64,000 nucleotides of DNA from Limnohabitans sp. Rim8 (GTDB taxonomy: Bacteria; Pseudomonadota; Gammaproteobacteria; Burkholderiales; Burkholderiaceae_C), in the NCBI RefSeq assembly GCF_945901735.1, contig NZ_CAMDLM010000013.1:1-64000 (forward strand). The letters run 5' to 3'. Every line of letters begins with the position of its first letter. The first letter of the stretch is position 1. This document shows positions 1-10,485 of the stretch, piece after piece. The position numbers were made by a program, and so were the translations under genes. The notes below the pieces were generated by a model. The model was not told the DNA's origin. It made no database searches and saw nothing but the letters and a program-made list of their open reading frames with translations.

Positions 1-291
1 GATGTGGTAACGCACACCAGGCAAATCCTTGACACGACCACCGCGCACCAGAACCACCGAGTGTTCCTGCAGGTTGTGGCCTTCACCGCCGATGTACGAA
101 ATGACTTCGAAACCGTTGGTCAAGCGAACTTTGGCTACTTTACGCAGCGCCGAGTTAGGCTTTTTTGGCGTCGTGGTGTACACGCGGGTGCACACGCCAC
201 GGCGTTGTGGAGAGTTTTGCATCGCAGGGCTTTTGGACTTGATCGTTTCGACCTCGCGCCCCTGACGCACCAATTGATTGATGGTTGGCAT
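1..291 (-). CDS. rpsL: 30S ribosomal protein S12, N-terminal part (cut by window edge)
   Basis: Ribosomal protein S12 of the small subunit decoding centre. The first 97 codons are visible from the ATG at 291, and the rest lies off the left edge (the family is about 125 residues). The invariant blocks [23 protein letters not shown] and [18 protein letters not shown] are all present. The lysines linked to streptomycin sensitivity (in TTPKKPNS and GGRVKDLPG) are the wild-type residues, as is the aspartate that is methylthiolated in many bacteria. It starts with [11 protein letters not shown], the usual betaproteobacterial start. In this group it normally heads the str operon (rpsL-rpsG-fusA-tuf), which would continue to the left. 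Confidence 0.98.
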
Positions 292-442
292 TGTTTGTAA
301 CGTCCCTAAACGTTGAATTTTGACAAAAGAAACTTCCCCGCCCCAAAAGCGGAAAAGCCCGCCAGTATAACCGCATGGTGAAAGAGTGGCAAGTTATCCA
401 CAATTTAACAGCGCTTCGGCAGGCGCTGGCCGTTCCCGCAGG

Positions 443-1615
443 TCATTTGATCCAAAGCCTCACAGCGTCCCAGGCACGCCCCAGAACGCCGGCTTGTTCG
501 ACCGGCTCCAGCACCTGCAAAGGCACATCAAACAAGGCTTTTTCACCCTGCAACACCTTCAGACTACCCACGACCTGCCCTTTGGCAAAAGGCGCGACCA
601 AGGGGTCCGGGCGCACCACCTGGGTTTTGAGCTGCGCAGCGCTGCCTGCAGGGATGGCCACCACCAAGGGGAGCACCGAGCCCAGCTTGAGCACTGGCTG
701 TTTACCTTTCCACACCGATGGCGTGACCACCGCCTGGTTGGCGTCAAAGAGCTTGACCGCATCAAAGGCTGCATAGCCCCAGTTGAGCAGCTTCTGGCTC
801 TCGTTGGCACGGGCATTTTCACTCTCGGCCCCCAGCACCACGCTCAGCAAGCGTCGCGTGCCCACATTGGGCAACTCACGTTTGGCCGATGCCACCAAGC
901 AATAACCCGAAGCCTGAGTGTGACCGGTTTTGAGGCCATCCACACTGGCATCTCGAAACAGCAACAGATTGCGGTTGGTGTCATTGGCCGCCGGAGTGCC
1001 TTCGTAACGGTACTTTTTGATGGCGTAATAAGGCACATAGTCTGGAAAATCGCGCATCAACCGCGTGGCCAGCAAAGCCAAGTCTCGGGTGGTGGTGGTG
1101 TGGCCAGGGGCTGTGAGGCCTTCGGGGTTTTTGTAAAGCGTGCTGCGCATGCCCAAAAAGACCGCCTGGTCGTTCATCAACTGCACAAAGCGCTCGACGC
1201 TGCCCGCGACCCCCTCGGCCAAGGCCACCGTCGCATCGTTGCCCGACTGGACAATCATGCCTTTGATCAAGTCCTCTACGGGCACCTTCATCTTGGGGTC
1301 GATGAACATGCGCGACCCTGGCATCCTCCAAGCCCGTTCGGACACCGGCAAGCTTTGCTTGAGGTCGATCTTGCGGTTTTTCAGGGCGTCAAAGACCAAA
1401 TAGGCCGTCATCAGCTTGGTCAGCGATGCGGGCTCCACCGGCATATCGGGGTCTTTGGCCGCCAAAACTTGGTTGGCGGTCACGTCCATCAGCAGATAGG
1501 CTTTGACCGCCATTTCGGGTGCTTCAGGCATTTGGGCCTGAACGCACCAAGAAGCAGCGGCCAGCCAAGCACCGATCCAAAATTTCGAAATTGCGTTCAT
1601 GCGCTCGTTTGCCAT
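443..1615 (-). CDS. dacC: D-alanyl-D-alanine carboxypeptidase (PBP5/6 family)
   Basis: Penicillin-binding DD-carboxypeptidase of about 390 residues that trims the terminal D-Ala from peptidoglycan pentapeptides in the periplasm. All three active-site motifs are visible: SLTK (SxxK nucleophile), SGN in VQSGNDATVAL, and KTG in DGLKTGHTQASG. An N-terminal signal peptide (ISKFWIGAWLAAASWCVQAQ) precedes the mature protein. The C-terminal part after the KTG box is the PBP5 beta domain, ending in a short amphipathic tail (AWDAVRLWIK) that typically anchors the enzyme to the inner membrane. Starts at 1615 (MANER) and 1600 (MNAIS) are both plausible. The frame is open further upstream, but that extension would precede the signal peptide. 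The family is certain; the choice between dacA and dacC naming is not. Confidence 0.93.
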   Translation of the reverse strand: MANERMNAISKFWIGAWLAAASWCVQAQMPEAPEMAVKAYLLMDVTANQVLAAKDPDMPVEPASLTKLMTAYLVFDALKNRKIDLKQSLPVSERAWRMPGSRMFIDPKMKVPVEDLIKGMIVQSGNDATVALAEGVAGSVERFVQLMNDQAVFLGMRSTLYKNPEGLTAPGHTTTTRDLALLATRLMRDFPDYVPYYAIKKYRYEGTPAANDTNRNLLLFRDASVDGLKTGHTQASGYCLVASAKRELPNVGTRRLLSVVLGAESENARANESQKLLNWGYAAFDAVKLFDANQAVVTPSVWKGKQPVLKLGSVLPLVVAIPAGSAAQLKTQVVRPDPLVAPFAKGQVVGSLKVLQGEKALFDVPLQVLEPVEQAGVLGRAWDAVRLWIK

Positions 1616-1705
1616 GCGGAAAGTTTGCAATCTAAAAGGGCCCGAACCGAGCCGCGCAACCGGAGCATCGCTCGAAAAAAGGGGCTTGAGAACAGGACCC
1701 ACGCA

Positions 1706-2335
1706 TCAGGACCTCAAATGGCGCACCACCAATGATTTGAGAAGGGGCAATTGTCCGTGAAAGAAATGTTCACATCCAGGAATCACCGTGATAGGCAAGG
1801 ATTGCGGCCGGGCCCAGTCCATCACGCTGGCCAATGGCACGGTGTCGTCTTGCTCGCCATGCAAAACCAGGCAGCGCTCGTGCAAATCAGGGGCCACTGG
1901 TGCCACCTCAAAACGCGACGCCGCCGTGCCCACCAGCACCAGTTGTTGCGGCGGCCGTTGGTCGCCCAAGGCTTGCACCACATGGCTGGTCACAAAAGCA
2001 CCAAAGGAAAACCCGGCCAGCGCCAGGGGCCCCACTGGTGCCACCTGTGCGATGACCTTGCACATGTCTGCAGCCTCACCTTGGCCTTCGTCGTAGGTGC
2101 CCTCGCTCGCGCCCACGCCCCTGAAATTGAAGCGCACGGCCCGCCAGCCACTTTGCACAAATGCACGCGCCAAGGTCTGCACCACTTTGTTTTGCATGGT
2201 GCCGCCAAACAAGGGGTGGGGGTGTGCAATCACTGCAGTGCCCTGCACCGGGCCTTCAGCAGGCTCGTCCATCAAGGCTTCGATCTGCCCTGCCTGGCCT
2301 TGCAGACTGAGCGCACGGGTCGTGGGGTTCATCAA
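1706..2335 (-). CDS. Alpha/beta hydrolase (YpfH/dienelactone-like small hydrolase)
   Basis: A 209-residue cytosolic alpha/beta hydrolase. It has the HPHPLFGGTMQNKVV block typical of this conserved proteobacterial family, the NFRGVGASEG turn, a nucleophile elbow-like GFSFGAF motif, a late aspartate in HGEQDDTVPL and a final histidine in GCEHFFHG. Together these form a complete Ser-Asp-His triad. Substrate is unknown; family members are annotated as esterases or hydrolases. Its start overlaps the stop of the upstream ferredoxin gene by an ATGA junction, so the two are very likely translationally coupled. Either of two adjacent Met codons (2335 or 2332) may be used. Confidence 0.88.
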   Translation of the reverse strand: MMNPTTRALSLQGQAGQIEALMDEPAEGPVQGTAVIAHPHPLFGGTMQNKVVQTLARAFVQSGWRAVRFNFRGVGASEGTYDEGQGEAADMCKVIAQVAPVGPLALAGFSFGAFVTSHVVQALGDQRPPQQLVLVGTAASRFEVAPVAPDLHERCLVLHGEQDDTVPLASVMDWARPQSLPITVIPGCEHFFHGQLPLLKSLVVRHLRS

Positions 2336-2676
2336 CGCCCCAGTTGCTCGGGGGTCACCAAACGCTGGACTACCTGGCCATTTTTCAAATGCGACTCCAC
2401 GATCTCATCGATATCGCTCTGGTCCACATAGGTGTACCAAACGCCTTCCGGGTACACCACGGCCACCGGCCCGCCCGCGCAGCGGTCCAGGCAACCGGCC
2501 TTGTTGACCCGAACTTCGCCAGGACCGGCCAGACCGAGCTCTTTCACACGGGACTTGCAATGGTCAAAAGCGGCCTGGGCGTTTTGTTGTGCGCAACAGG
2601 CCTCGTTGTTTTTGCGCTCATTCAGGCAAAAAAAGATGTGGCGCTTGAAATAGGGGTTGGGGGTTTCGGTGCTCAT
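2332..2676 (-). CDS. Thioredoxin-like [2Fe-2S] ferredoxin
   Basis: A 114-residue protein of the thioredoxin-fold (2Fe-2S) ferredoxin family. Cysteines at FFCLNERKNNEACC and at NKAGCLDRCAGGP are spaced as in the family, where the last pair and the first cysteine hold the cluster. It is short, with no signal peptide or membrane segment, so it should be a cytosolic electron carrier. It is the first gene of a two-gene unit with the alpha/beta hydrolase immediately downstream (ATGA overlap). The partner redox enzyme is not apparent from the neighbourhood. Confidence 0.9.
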   Translation of the reverse strand: MSTETPNPYFKRHIFFCLNERKNNEACCAQQNAQAAFDHCKSRVKELGLAGPGEVRVNKAGCLDRCAGGPVAVVYPEGVWYTYVDQSDIDEIVESHLKNGQVVQRLVTPEQLGR

Positions 2677-2720
2677 TCGGTAATTTTAGGCCCCCGCAGG
2701 AGGGTGAGGATTCACCCAAC

Positions 2721-3827
2721 TCAGGAAAGGCCTGGCCAGGACAGTCGGCGTACCAGGTACACCAACAAGACAAAGGGCCACATCCAACCCAGCCACTGGA
2801 TGAGTCCATGAAAACGGATGAAGCGTCCCTGCTCCCAAGTTTGCAGCGTCAAGGAAAAATACACATCGGCCGAGGCGCTGTTGAGCAAGCTCAACTGCAG
2901 TACCAAGGCCGCCAAAGCCAGTACCCAGCACAGGCGGGGTGGACAAAGCGAAAGCACCGCCGCCCCCACCAAGGCCCAAACAAAGCCCTTGATCACCTCG
3001 GGACTGATCCACCCCCACGCGTGCACGGGTCCGTATGTCAAAGCGGCCGACAAGGCGCTGGCCAACAAACCCACCGCCAAGCAAGCCCCGGCCACCACCC
3101 AGCGCTGCGGCCTGCGGCGCACCACGCCATACGCCAGCAAACAAGGCAGCAGCAAACCGACGGCCACACACAAGGTCTCAGTCAAAGGCAACAAAGGCTG
3201 GAGTTCTGCCATGCGCACTGGCCACCAATCCAGCCAGGGTGTGCCCTGTAACCACTCGATCCAAGTGGTCTCCACGCGCTCAAACACATGGCCCAGGCCA
3301 AACGGGACAGGGGCCGGAAACAGCAAAGCCAAGGGCCACAGGGCCAGCAAGGCCAGTGCACCACTGGCCTCGGCTTCAAACCAACGGTCCCTGAAACGAC
3401 CCCAACGCTCAAGCAGCCCAGCCCAAGCCAGGCCCCGGGCCATCAGGGCACCTGCCCAAGCGCCCCCCACGTTGAGCACCCAATCGAGGTTGGAAGGCAC
3501 CCGCACCGGCAAGAACATCTGCAGCGACTCCATCACCAGCGACAAGGCGGCGGCCACCAAGGCCGCTATGGTGACGGCAGGCCATTGTCGGCGGCTGCGG
3601 TGCACGGCCAGCGCCAGCAAAAAGCCCAAGGGGGCATAGCCCAGCACGTTGGAAAAAACGTCAAACCCAGTCCAGTAACGTGGCCAGGGTGCGGTCAGGA
3701 ATGACCAAGACACCAGGCCCTGAAAGCGCCAGTTGTCAAACGGGTACAGGCTGGCGTAGACGATCAGGGCCGCATACAGCCAAAACAAAGGCCAGGCGGT
3801 TGTTTTGCGCCAAGTGGGCTTGCGCAT
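2721..3827 (-). CDS. VanZ-family integral membrane protein
   Basis: A 368-residue polytopic membrane protein. The first 130 residues carry the VanZ-like pattern (LIVYASLYPFDNW near the N-terminus, GYAPLGFLLAL, then SLVMESLQMFLPVR and SNLDWVLNVGG). VanZ was first known from glycopeptide resistance clusters, but most homologues in Gram-negatives have unknown roles. The C-terminal half adds further hydrophobic helices, making it about twice the length of minimal VanZ proteins, as is common for Burkholderiales members. It lies 19 bases beyond the hemJ stop on the same strand, so it may be cotranscribed with hemJ. Confidence 0.85.
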   Translation of the reverse strand: MRKPTWRKTTAWPLFWLYAALIVYASLYPFDNWRFQGLVSWSFLTAPWPRYWTGFDVFSNVLGYAPLGFLLALAVHRSRRQWPAVTIAALVAAALSLVMESLQMFLPVRVPSNLDWVLNVGGAWAGALMARGLAWAGLLERWGRFRDRWFEAEASGALALLALWPLALLFPAPVPFGLGHVFERVETTWIEWLQGTPWLDWWPVRMAELQPLLPLTETLCVAVGLLLPCLLAYGVVRRRPQRWVVAGACLAVGLLASALSAALTYGPVHAWGWISPEVIKGFVWALVGAAVLSLCPPRLCWVLALAALVLQLSLLNSASADVYFSLTLQTWEQGRFIRFHGLIQWLGWMWPFVLLVYLVRRLSWPGLS

Positions 3828-3846
3828 AAGCCTGACGGGTCAGCCT

Positions 3847-4275
3847 TTAAAAAGGCTTGACCACCACCAAAATGACCGCCAGCAGCATCATCAGCACTGG
3901 CGCTTCGTTGAACCAGCGGAACCAGACATGGCTACGCTGCATCTGCCCGTTTTCAAACTTTCGCAACAACGCGCCACAACTGTGGTGGTAACCCAACAAA
4001 GCCAGCACGATCAGCAGCTTGGCATGCATCCAGCCCTGGCCCGTGCCCAGGCCAATGCCGTAGTAAAGCCAAAGCCACAAGCCCAACGCCAAGGCCGGAA
4101 CAGCCAGGATGGTCATAAAGCGGTAGAGCTTGCGTGCCATCAAGAGCAGGCGATCACGCTCGGCGGTCGAGTCGGCTGGCACCATGGCCAGGTTGACGTA
4201 AATGCGTGGCAAATAAAACAAGCCGGCAAACCAGCTGGCAATGAAAACGATGTGAAGGGCTTTGATCCAGAGCAT
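3847..4275 (-). CDS. hemJ: Protoporphyrinogen IX oxidase HemJ
   Basis: A 142-residue, four-helix inner membrane protein of the HemJ (UPF0093/CopD-like) family, which oxidises protoporphyrinogen IX to protoporphyrin IX in haem synthesis. It shows the family start LWIKALHIVFIASWFAGLFYLPR, with the histidine in the first helix that binds haem, followed by KLYRFMTILAVPA, GWMHAKLLIVLALLGYHH and RWFNEAPVLMMLLAVILVVVKPF. Its position beside hemB (divergent, about 320 bases apart) supports the assignment. HemJ replaces HemG or HemY in many Proteobacteria. Confidence 0.93.
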   Translation of the reverse strand: MLWIKALHIVFIASWFAGLFYLPRIYVNLAMVPADSTAERDRLLLMARKLYRFMTILAVPALALGLWLWLYYGIGLGTGQGWMHAKLLIVLALLGYHHSCGALLRKFENGQMQRSHVWFRWFNEAPVLMMLLAVILVVVKPF

Positions 4276-4324
4276 GCTTCAAGTGTAGCCAGTGATGCCC
4301 GAACCAAGGGCCTGTTCGCAGGGC

Positions 4325-4350
4325 AAAAAAAAACCCCGGCCAGGGGCCGG
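4325..4350 (-). terminator. Rho-independent terminator of the candidate small RNA
   Basis: On the minus strand, CCCCGGCC, loop CCT and GGCCGGGG form a perfect 8-bp stem (4334-4352 region), followed directly by nine T (4333-4325). It faces hemJ, whose own coding region starts just downstream, and so insulates hemJ from transcription arriving from the right. This only makes sense if something is transcribed leftward from the 4350-4460 interval. Confidence 0.88.
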
Positions 4351-4425
4351 GGGTGGGAAGCCTTGTTGCTGTCACACATCAAGGCGCCCGCTCAGGGAGG
4401 AAAAGCGGGAGGCAGCAAGCTGCCC
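4325..4425 (-). ncRNA. Candidate small RNA between hemJ and hemB
   Basis: A previously unnamed candidate transcript of about 100 nt. Leftward from a good promoter (TTGTTA, 17 bases, TAAATT) it would start near 4425. It then forms a hairpin GGCAGC-TT-GCTGCC (4411-4424), a hairpin CCCGCT/AGCGGG (4387-4409) whose loop holds a pyrimidine-rich CCTCCC, a hairpin GCCTTG/CAAGGC (4360-4383), and finally a G+C-rich terminator with nine T. The CCTCCC loop is complementary to Shine-Dalgarno sequences. No protein fits this region: the only short frame on this strand (4372-4494) begins upstream of the promoter. I cannot match it to a named RNA family. Confidence 0.6.
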
Positions 4426-4432
4426 GAATTGG

Positions 4433-4461
4433 AATTTATCAAATAACAAAACCAATAACAA
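4433..4461 (-). promoter_or_regulatory. Sigma-70-type promoter of the candidate small RNA
   Basis: Reading leftward, TTGTTA (4461-4456) and TAAATT (4438-4433) are separated by exactly 17 bases. The TSS would fall near 4425, right at the base of the first hairpin. The surrounding sequence is markedly A+T-rich for this genome. Confidence 0.6.
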
Positions 4462-4538
4462 GCATGTGTTTTCCTTTTGTGTTGTTTTTATCATTTGGTG
4501 CCATCCAAGCATTTCACCTGAAGCGCACTGCCACCTGA

Positions 4539-6781
<2,243 letters not shown>

Positions 6782-6790
6782 TCGGCCAGG

Positions 6791-7480
6791 TCAGCCCAAA
6801 TGCTGCTTGAAAAACGCCAGCGTGCGCTCGCGCGCCAGCTGGGCCGAAGGCGCATGCCATGAAGCGCGCTGGTCGCAATTGAAGCCGTGGTGCGCGGCAT
6901 AGGTGTGGACAGCCACTTCGGAGTGTGCCTTCTGGAAAGCAGCCACCGTGTCCAGTGGAATCCACTTGTCCTCATCAGCAAAGTGGGCCAGAACAGGCAC
7001 CCGAGGTTGGCGGGCGATTTCGGCCGCGCTGGTGACACCGCCTCCGTAGTAAGGCGCTGCAGCACTCAAACCCGTCAAAGTGCAGGCCGCACGCCAAGTC
7101 AGCAAACCGCCCCAGCAATAACCCACGATGCCGACCTTGCCCCCTAAGGCCTGGGCCGCATGGTCAATGGCCGCCTGAATGTCCTGCATCACGCCAGGTG
7201 TGGGCAAGGCCTCCACCGCCGTTTTGTAGCCAAAGCCTTCGCCCATGTCGGCATCGGTGTACCCCAGCTCCACCCCCGGCTTGACGCGATGGAAGGCGGC
7301 CGGAGCCACGGCCAGGTAACCCTCTGCCGCATAGCCATCGGCCACTTGGCGGATGTGGTTGTTCACGCCAAAAATTTCCTGGATGACCACCACAGCCCCC
7401 TTGGGTGCGCCAACAGGCCGGGCCTCGTAGGCGGGCACTGGGGTGCCATCTGCGCTTTGAAGTTCAATCATCGTTCCCAT
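6791..7480 (-). CDS. Dienelactone hydrolase family protein
   Basis: A 229-residue alpha/beta hydrolase. The family has a Cys-Asp-His triad: the cysteine is in GIVGYCWGG, the aspartate in HFADEDKWIPL and the histidine in YAAHHGFNCD. The early block VVVIQEIFGVNNHIRQVADGYA is typical of carboxymethylenebutenolidase, which opens dienelactones in chlorocatechol breakdown. Many genomic copies lack an aromatic pathway beside them, as here, so the natural substrate is uncertain. It is convergent with the CorA gene (9 bases apart). A start at 7471 (MIELQSADG) is also possible. Confidence 0.9.
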   Translation of the reverse strand: MGTMIELQSADGTPVPAYEARPVGAPKGAVVVIQEIFGVNNHIRQVADGYAAEGYLAVAPAAFHRVKPGVELGYTDADMGEGFGYKTAVEALPTPGVMQDIQAAIDHAAQALGGKVGIVGYCWGGLLTWRAACTLTGLSAAAPYYGGGVTSAAEIARQPRVPVLAHFADEDKWIPLDTVAAFQKAHSEVAVHTYAAHHGFNCDQRASWHAPSAQLARERTLAFFKQHLG

Positions 7481-7507
7481 GTGTTTTCCTTTCGGTTAGA
7501 GCTCAGT

Positions 7508-8110
7508 TCAACGGGCCAACGCACGCTCGACAAAGTCTAGGCGGTCCTGGCCCCAAAAAATCTCGCCATCGACCACATAACTGGGGGCACCAAACACCCC
7601 TGCATCGATGGCCGACTGGGTGTAACTTTCATAACGCTCCTGCACCGCTTGGCTGCGCGACTGTGCCATCAAACTGTCTGGCAAATTATGCTCATACAGC
7701 AGTTCGGCCAACACCTTGTCATCAGCCATGTTGCGCTCTTGCGCCCAGCAAGCGGCCAAAATCGCACCCGCGATGTGCATGGCCCCCAGTGGGCCATGGG
7801 CCAGATCGGCGGCAATGATCAGACGGGCCGATTCGTCACCACCCACCGGGAAATACTTGGGCTTGAGGTTCAAAGGCACATCCAAGTGCTGGCTAAAGCG
7901 CTGCAACTCCACCAAGCGGTAAGCCTGGCGCTGGGGCGCACGCTGGCCTAAAGGCAAGCCACCCGAAATCGGAAACACCTTGCCGCCCAGATCGATGGGC
8001 ATGACACGCAGCGTAGCCCCCGTGCGCTGCACGATGTCAGCCAGGCGCTGGTGGCCCAAATAAGCCCAGGGGCTTTGGGGTGCGAGGTAATAGTCCACTG
8101 TGCGACCCAT
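7508..8110 (-). CDS. 2-hydroxychromene-2-carboxylate isomerase family protein (DsbA fold)
   Basis: A 200-residue DsbA-fold isomerase related to NahD, a glutathione-dependent kappa-class GST relative. The N-terminal YYLAPQSPWAYLGHQRLADI shows the conserved SPWAYLG segment with the serine that binds glutathione, and the C-terminal GVFGAPSYVVDGEIFWGQDRLDFVERAL is diagnostic. It lies 27 bases upstream of the dienelactone hydrolase gene on the same strand, so the two probably form an operon. No other naphthalene genes are present, so the true substrate is unknown. Confidence 0.9.
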   Translation of the reverse strand: MGRTVDYYLAPQSPWAYLGHQRLADIVQRTGATLRVMPIDLGGKVFPISGGLPLGQRAPQRQAYRLVELQRFSQHLDVPLNLKPKYFPVGGDESARLIIAADLAHGPLGAMHIAGAILAACWAQERNMADDKVLAELLYEHNLPDSLMAQSRSQAVQERYESYTQSAIDAGVFGAPSYVVDGEIFWGQDRLDFVERALAR

Positions 8111-8191
8111 GCTGTCTCCTTGTGTGTTGTGTAATCTTTGGGTGGAACAAGGGTTTTAACCGTTCTCAACATTTTTTGCAGGAGATATGCC

Positions 8192-8938
8192 ATGAACAAA
8201 GTCTTGTTGGTGACCGGCGGCAGCCGAGGGATCGGCGCGGCAACCGCCCTGTTGGCGGCAAAAAATGGTTGGTCGGTGGCCGTGAACTACACCGCCAACT
8301 CGCTGGCCGCCGACGAAGTGGTTCGGCAAATACGCGCAACGGGCGGGCAAGCCATGTCGGTGCAGGCCGATGTGGCCGAAGAAGCGCAGGTGCTGCGCAT
8401 GTTCGAGCACATTGACGCCAAATTGGGCCGCCTGAGCGGGCTGGTCAACAACGCCGGCGTGGTCGACGTCAAGGCCCGCATAGACGAAATGAGCGTGGCC
8501 CGCTGGAAACGCATGTTCGACATCAATGTGATCGGCAGCCTGATCTGCGCCCGCGAAGCTGTGCGCCGCATGAGCACCTTTCACGGCGGAGAAGGCGGCA
8601 GCATCGTCAATGTGTCCAGCGCCGCCTCTCGCTTGGGCGCGCCGGGCCAGTACGTGGACTACGCCGCCGCCAAGGGCGCGATCGATGCCTTTACCCTTGG
8701 CCTGGCCAAAGAGGTGGCCGCAGAGGGCGTCCGGGTCAACGCGGTGCGCCCGGGTCTGATCGACACCGAGATCCACGCCTCTGGCGGCCTGCCCAACCGG
8801 GTGAAAGACCTGCAGCACCTGGTGCCAGCAGGGCGCGGCGGCAGCGCCGAAGAAGTGGCCGAGGGCATTGTCTGGCTGCTGTCGGATGCGGCCAGCTACA
8901 CCACCATGAGTTTTCTGGACATTTCGGGAGGCCGGTGA
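8192..8938 (+). CDS. SDR family oxidoreductase
   Basis: A 248-residue short-chain dehydrogenase/reductase. Visible features are the nucleotide-binding TGGSRGIG near the start, NNAGV at about residue 88, the catalytic serine in VSSAASRLG and the YxxxK pair in VDYAAAKGAID. The end DISGGR is the usual SDR C-terminus. The start at 8192 is preceded by a strong AGGAG. The reading frame ends within TGATG shared with the next gene, a MaoC-type hydratase, which suggests a two-step oxidation/hydration on an acyl or hydroxyacyl substrate. The specific substrate is not deducible. Confidence 0.92.
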   Translation: MNKVLLVTGGSRGIGAATALLAAKNGWSVAVNYTANSLAADEVVRQIRATGGQAMSVQADVAEEAQVLRMFEHIDAKLGRLSGLVNNAGVVDVKARIDEMSVARWKRMFDINVIGSLICAREAVRRMSTFHGGEGGSIVNVSSAASRLGAPGQYVDYAAAKGAIDAFTLGLAKEVAAEGVRVNAVRPGLIDTEIHASGGLPNRVKDLQHLVPAGRGGSAEEVAEGIVWLLSDAASYTTMSFLDISGGR

Positions 8939-9399
8939 TGGCCGAAATCAAATACTTTTGGGAAGACTTTGCGGTGGGCGAGGTGCGCGATTTGGGCACC
9001 ATCTCGCCCACTCGCGAAGAAATCATCGCCTTTGCCACCCAGTTCGACCCGCAACCTTTTCACCTGAACGACAAAGCAGCCAAAGCTTCGGTCTTTGGGG
9101 CGCTGTCGGCCAGCGGATGGCACACCTGCGCCATGGCCATGCGGCTGATGGTCACCAATTTTTTGAACGACTCCTCCAGCCTGGGTTCGCCGGGTCTGGA
9201 AGGCGTCAAATGGCTCAAACCCGTTTACCCGGGAGACACCCTGCGCCTGCAAAGCACCATGCTCGAGACCAAACCCATGAGCAAGCGTCCCGATGTAGGC
9301 ATGACGCGCAACCTGTGGGAAATGTTCAACCAACACGGTGACAAAGTGCTGCACATGGAAGGCTGGGGCATGTTCAGAAGGCGCACGCCAGCCGCTTGA
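8938..9399 (+). CDS. MaoC family dehydratase
   Basis: A 153-residue hot-dog-fold protein of the MaoC (R-specific enoyl-CoA hydratase) family. The conserved block is QFDPQPFHLNDKAA, with the Asp and His of the hydratase active site, followed by FGALSASGWHTCAM and the VKWLKPVYPGDTLRLQ segment. The ATG at 8938 overlaps the SDR stop codon. A GTG one codon upstream is an alternative. Probably acts with the SDR on the same CoA ester. Confidence 0.92.
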   Translation: MAEIKYFWEDFAVGEVRDLGTISPTREEIIAFATQFDPQPFHLNDKAAKASVFGALSASGWHTCAMAMRLMVTNFLNDSSSLGSPGLEGVKWLKPVYPGDTLRLQSTMLETKPMSKRPDVGMTRNLWEMFNQHGDKVLHMEGWGMFRRRTPAA

Positions 9400-9418
9400 T
9401 GGGGAGCACAATCGGGCG

Positions 9419-10057
9419 ATGGATTTCAAACCGCTCATCACCCTGCTGGCCATCGTCAACCCTTTGGCGATCGTTCCTTTTTTCATTCACTACACGCAGG
9501 GCTTCAGCAGCGCCCAACGCCAACGCACCATCTGGGTGTCATCGTTCAGCGCCTTCGTGGTCATTGCAGCCAGCGCCTTGCTGGGCCTGCAAATTCTGGA
9601 ATTTTTCGGCATCTCGCTGGCCAGCTTTCAGGTGGGTGGCGGCATGCTGCTGCTCACATCGGCCCTGTCGATGCTGAATGCGCAGCCCGCCGAAGCCCGC
9701 GCCAATGCCGAAGAAGTGCACGACGCCGAAGCCAAAGCCGCCATGGGGGCCAGCATCGCCGTGGTGCCGCTGACCATCCCGCTGTTGACTGGCCCCGCCA
9801 CCATGTCCACGGTGGTGATTTACGCCGAAAAAGCCAAAGACTTTGCCCAACTGGCCACCCTCGTGGGCTACGGCGTGGTCATTGCGCTGGCAACGGCCTT
9901 GTGCTTTTCACTGGCCACCCCGATTGCCCGCATTCTGGGCAAAACCGGTATCAACGTGATGACCCGCCTCATGGGTTTGATCCTGGCCGCACTGGCGGTC
10001 GAGGTCATGGCAGATGGCCTGACCAAGCTGTTTCCGGTGCTGGCACGGGGGGGGTGA
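9419..10057 (+). CDS. MarC family integral membrane protein
   Basis: A 212-residue membrane protein with six predicted helices. Typical MarC features are LLAIVNPLAIVPFFIHYT at the N-terminus, the GGGMLLLTSALSML helix, the central VVPLTIPLLTGPATMSTVVIY repeat of the NP-x-G type and TRLMGLILAALAVEVMADGL near the end. The family was once linked to multiple antibiotic resistance, but that role was later withdrawn and the function is unknown. It begins 19 bases after the MaoC stop and could be read with it. Confidence 0.9.
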   Translation: MDFKPLITLLAIVNPLAIVPFFIHYTQGFSSAQRQRTIWVSSFSAFVVIAASALLGLQILEFFGISLASFQVGGGMLLLTSALSMLNAQPAEARANAEEVHDAEAKAAMGASIAVVPLTIPLLTGPATMSTVVIYAEKAKDFAQLATLVGYGVVIALATALCFSLATPIARILGKTGINVMTRLMGLILAALAVEVMADGLTKLFPVLARGG

Positions 10058-10080
10058 TCCCGTCAAGGCACAATCCAGAC

Positions 10081-10485
10081 ATGCACAAAGAGTCCTTGAT
10101 CACCCTGCTTCAGCAACGTCTGCCTGGTCTGCTGGCGGTCTATGCTTTTGGCAGCCGCATAGAGAATCAAGGACTCTCTGCGCGATCTGACAGCGACCTC
10201 GATCTGGCGGTTTTGCTCGAAGGTTATGGGGACCCCCTGACGCTGTTCAATTTGTCGGGTTCATTGGCAGACATCGCAGGCTGCACAGTAGATTTGCTGG
10301 ACATCCGAGCAGCGTCCACTGTCATGCAGTACCAAATTCTGACCCTTGGCACCGCCTGGTGGCGCAAGGATGTCCGGGCTGGCTTGTTTGAAGCGGCCAT
10401 GCTCAGCGAAAAAATGGCGCTCAACGAAGCCCGCGCCGGATTGATTCACGACGTGGCACAAAGAGGACGTGTGTATGGCCGATGA
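10081..10485 (+). CDS. mntA: MntA-type nucleotidyltransferase antitoxin
   Basis: A 134-residue minimal nucleotidyltransferase. The signature GSRIENQGLSARSDSDLDLAVLL contains the GSR and SDxDLAV metal-binding aspartates, with a third acidic site in CTVDLLDIR. In HEPN/MNT systems this protein neutralises the HepT RNase by adding AMP to it. The hepT start codon lies inside its 3' end (10475 against a stop at 10483-10485), the usual overlapping order. Here the partner gene carries a nonsense codon, so this antitoxin may have no full-length target. Confidence 0.88.
   Translation: MHKESLITLLQQRLPGLLAVYAFGSRIENQGLSARSDSDLDLAVLLEGYGDPLTLFNLSGSLADIAGCTVDLLDIRAASTVMQYQILTLGTAWWRKDVRAGLFEAAMLSEKMALNEARAGLIHDVAQRGRVYGR

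Noticed and set aside
386..1735. 449-codon plus-strand frame over the DD-carboxypeptidase
   Set aside because: It is the antisense of dacC, whose SxxK/SGN/KTG motifs and signal peptide are clear. The composition is the Arg/His/Gln-rich type of shadows in G+C-rich DNA.
4372..4494. 40-codon minus-strand peptide in the hemJ-hemB gap
   Set aside because: It would start upstream of the mapped promoter-like element and span the hairpins; no ribosome site fits. A structured RNA explains the region better.
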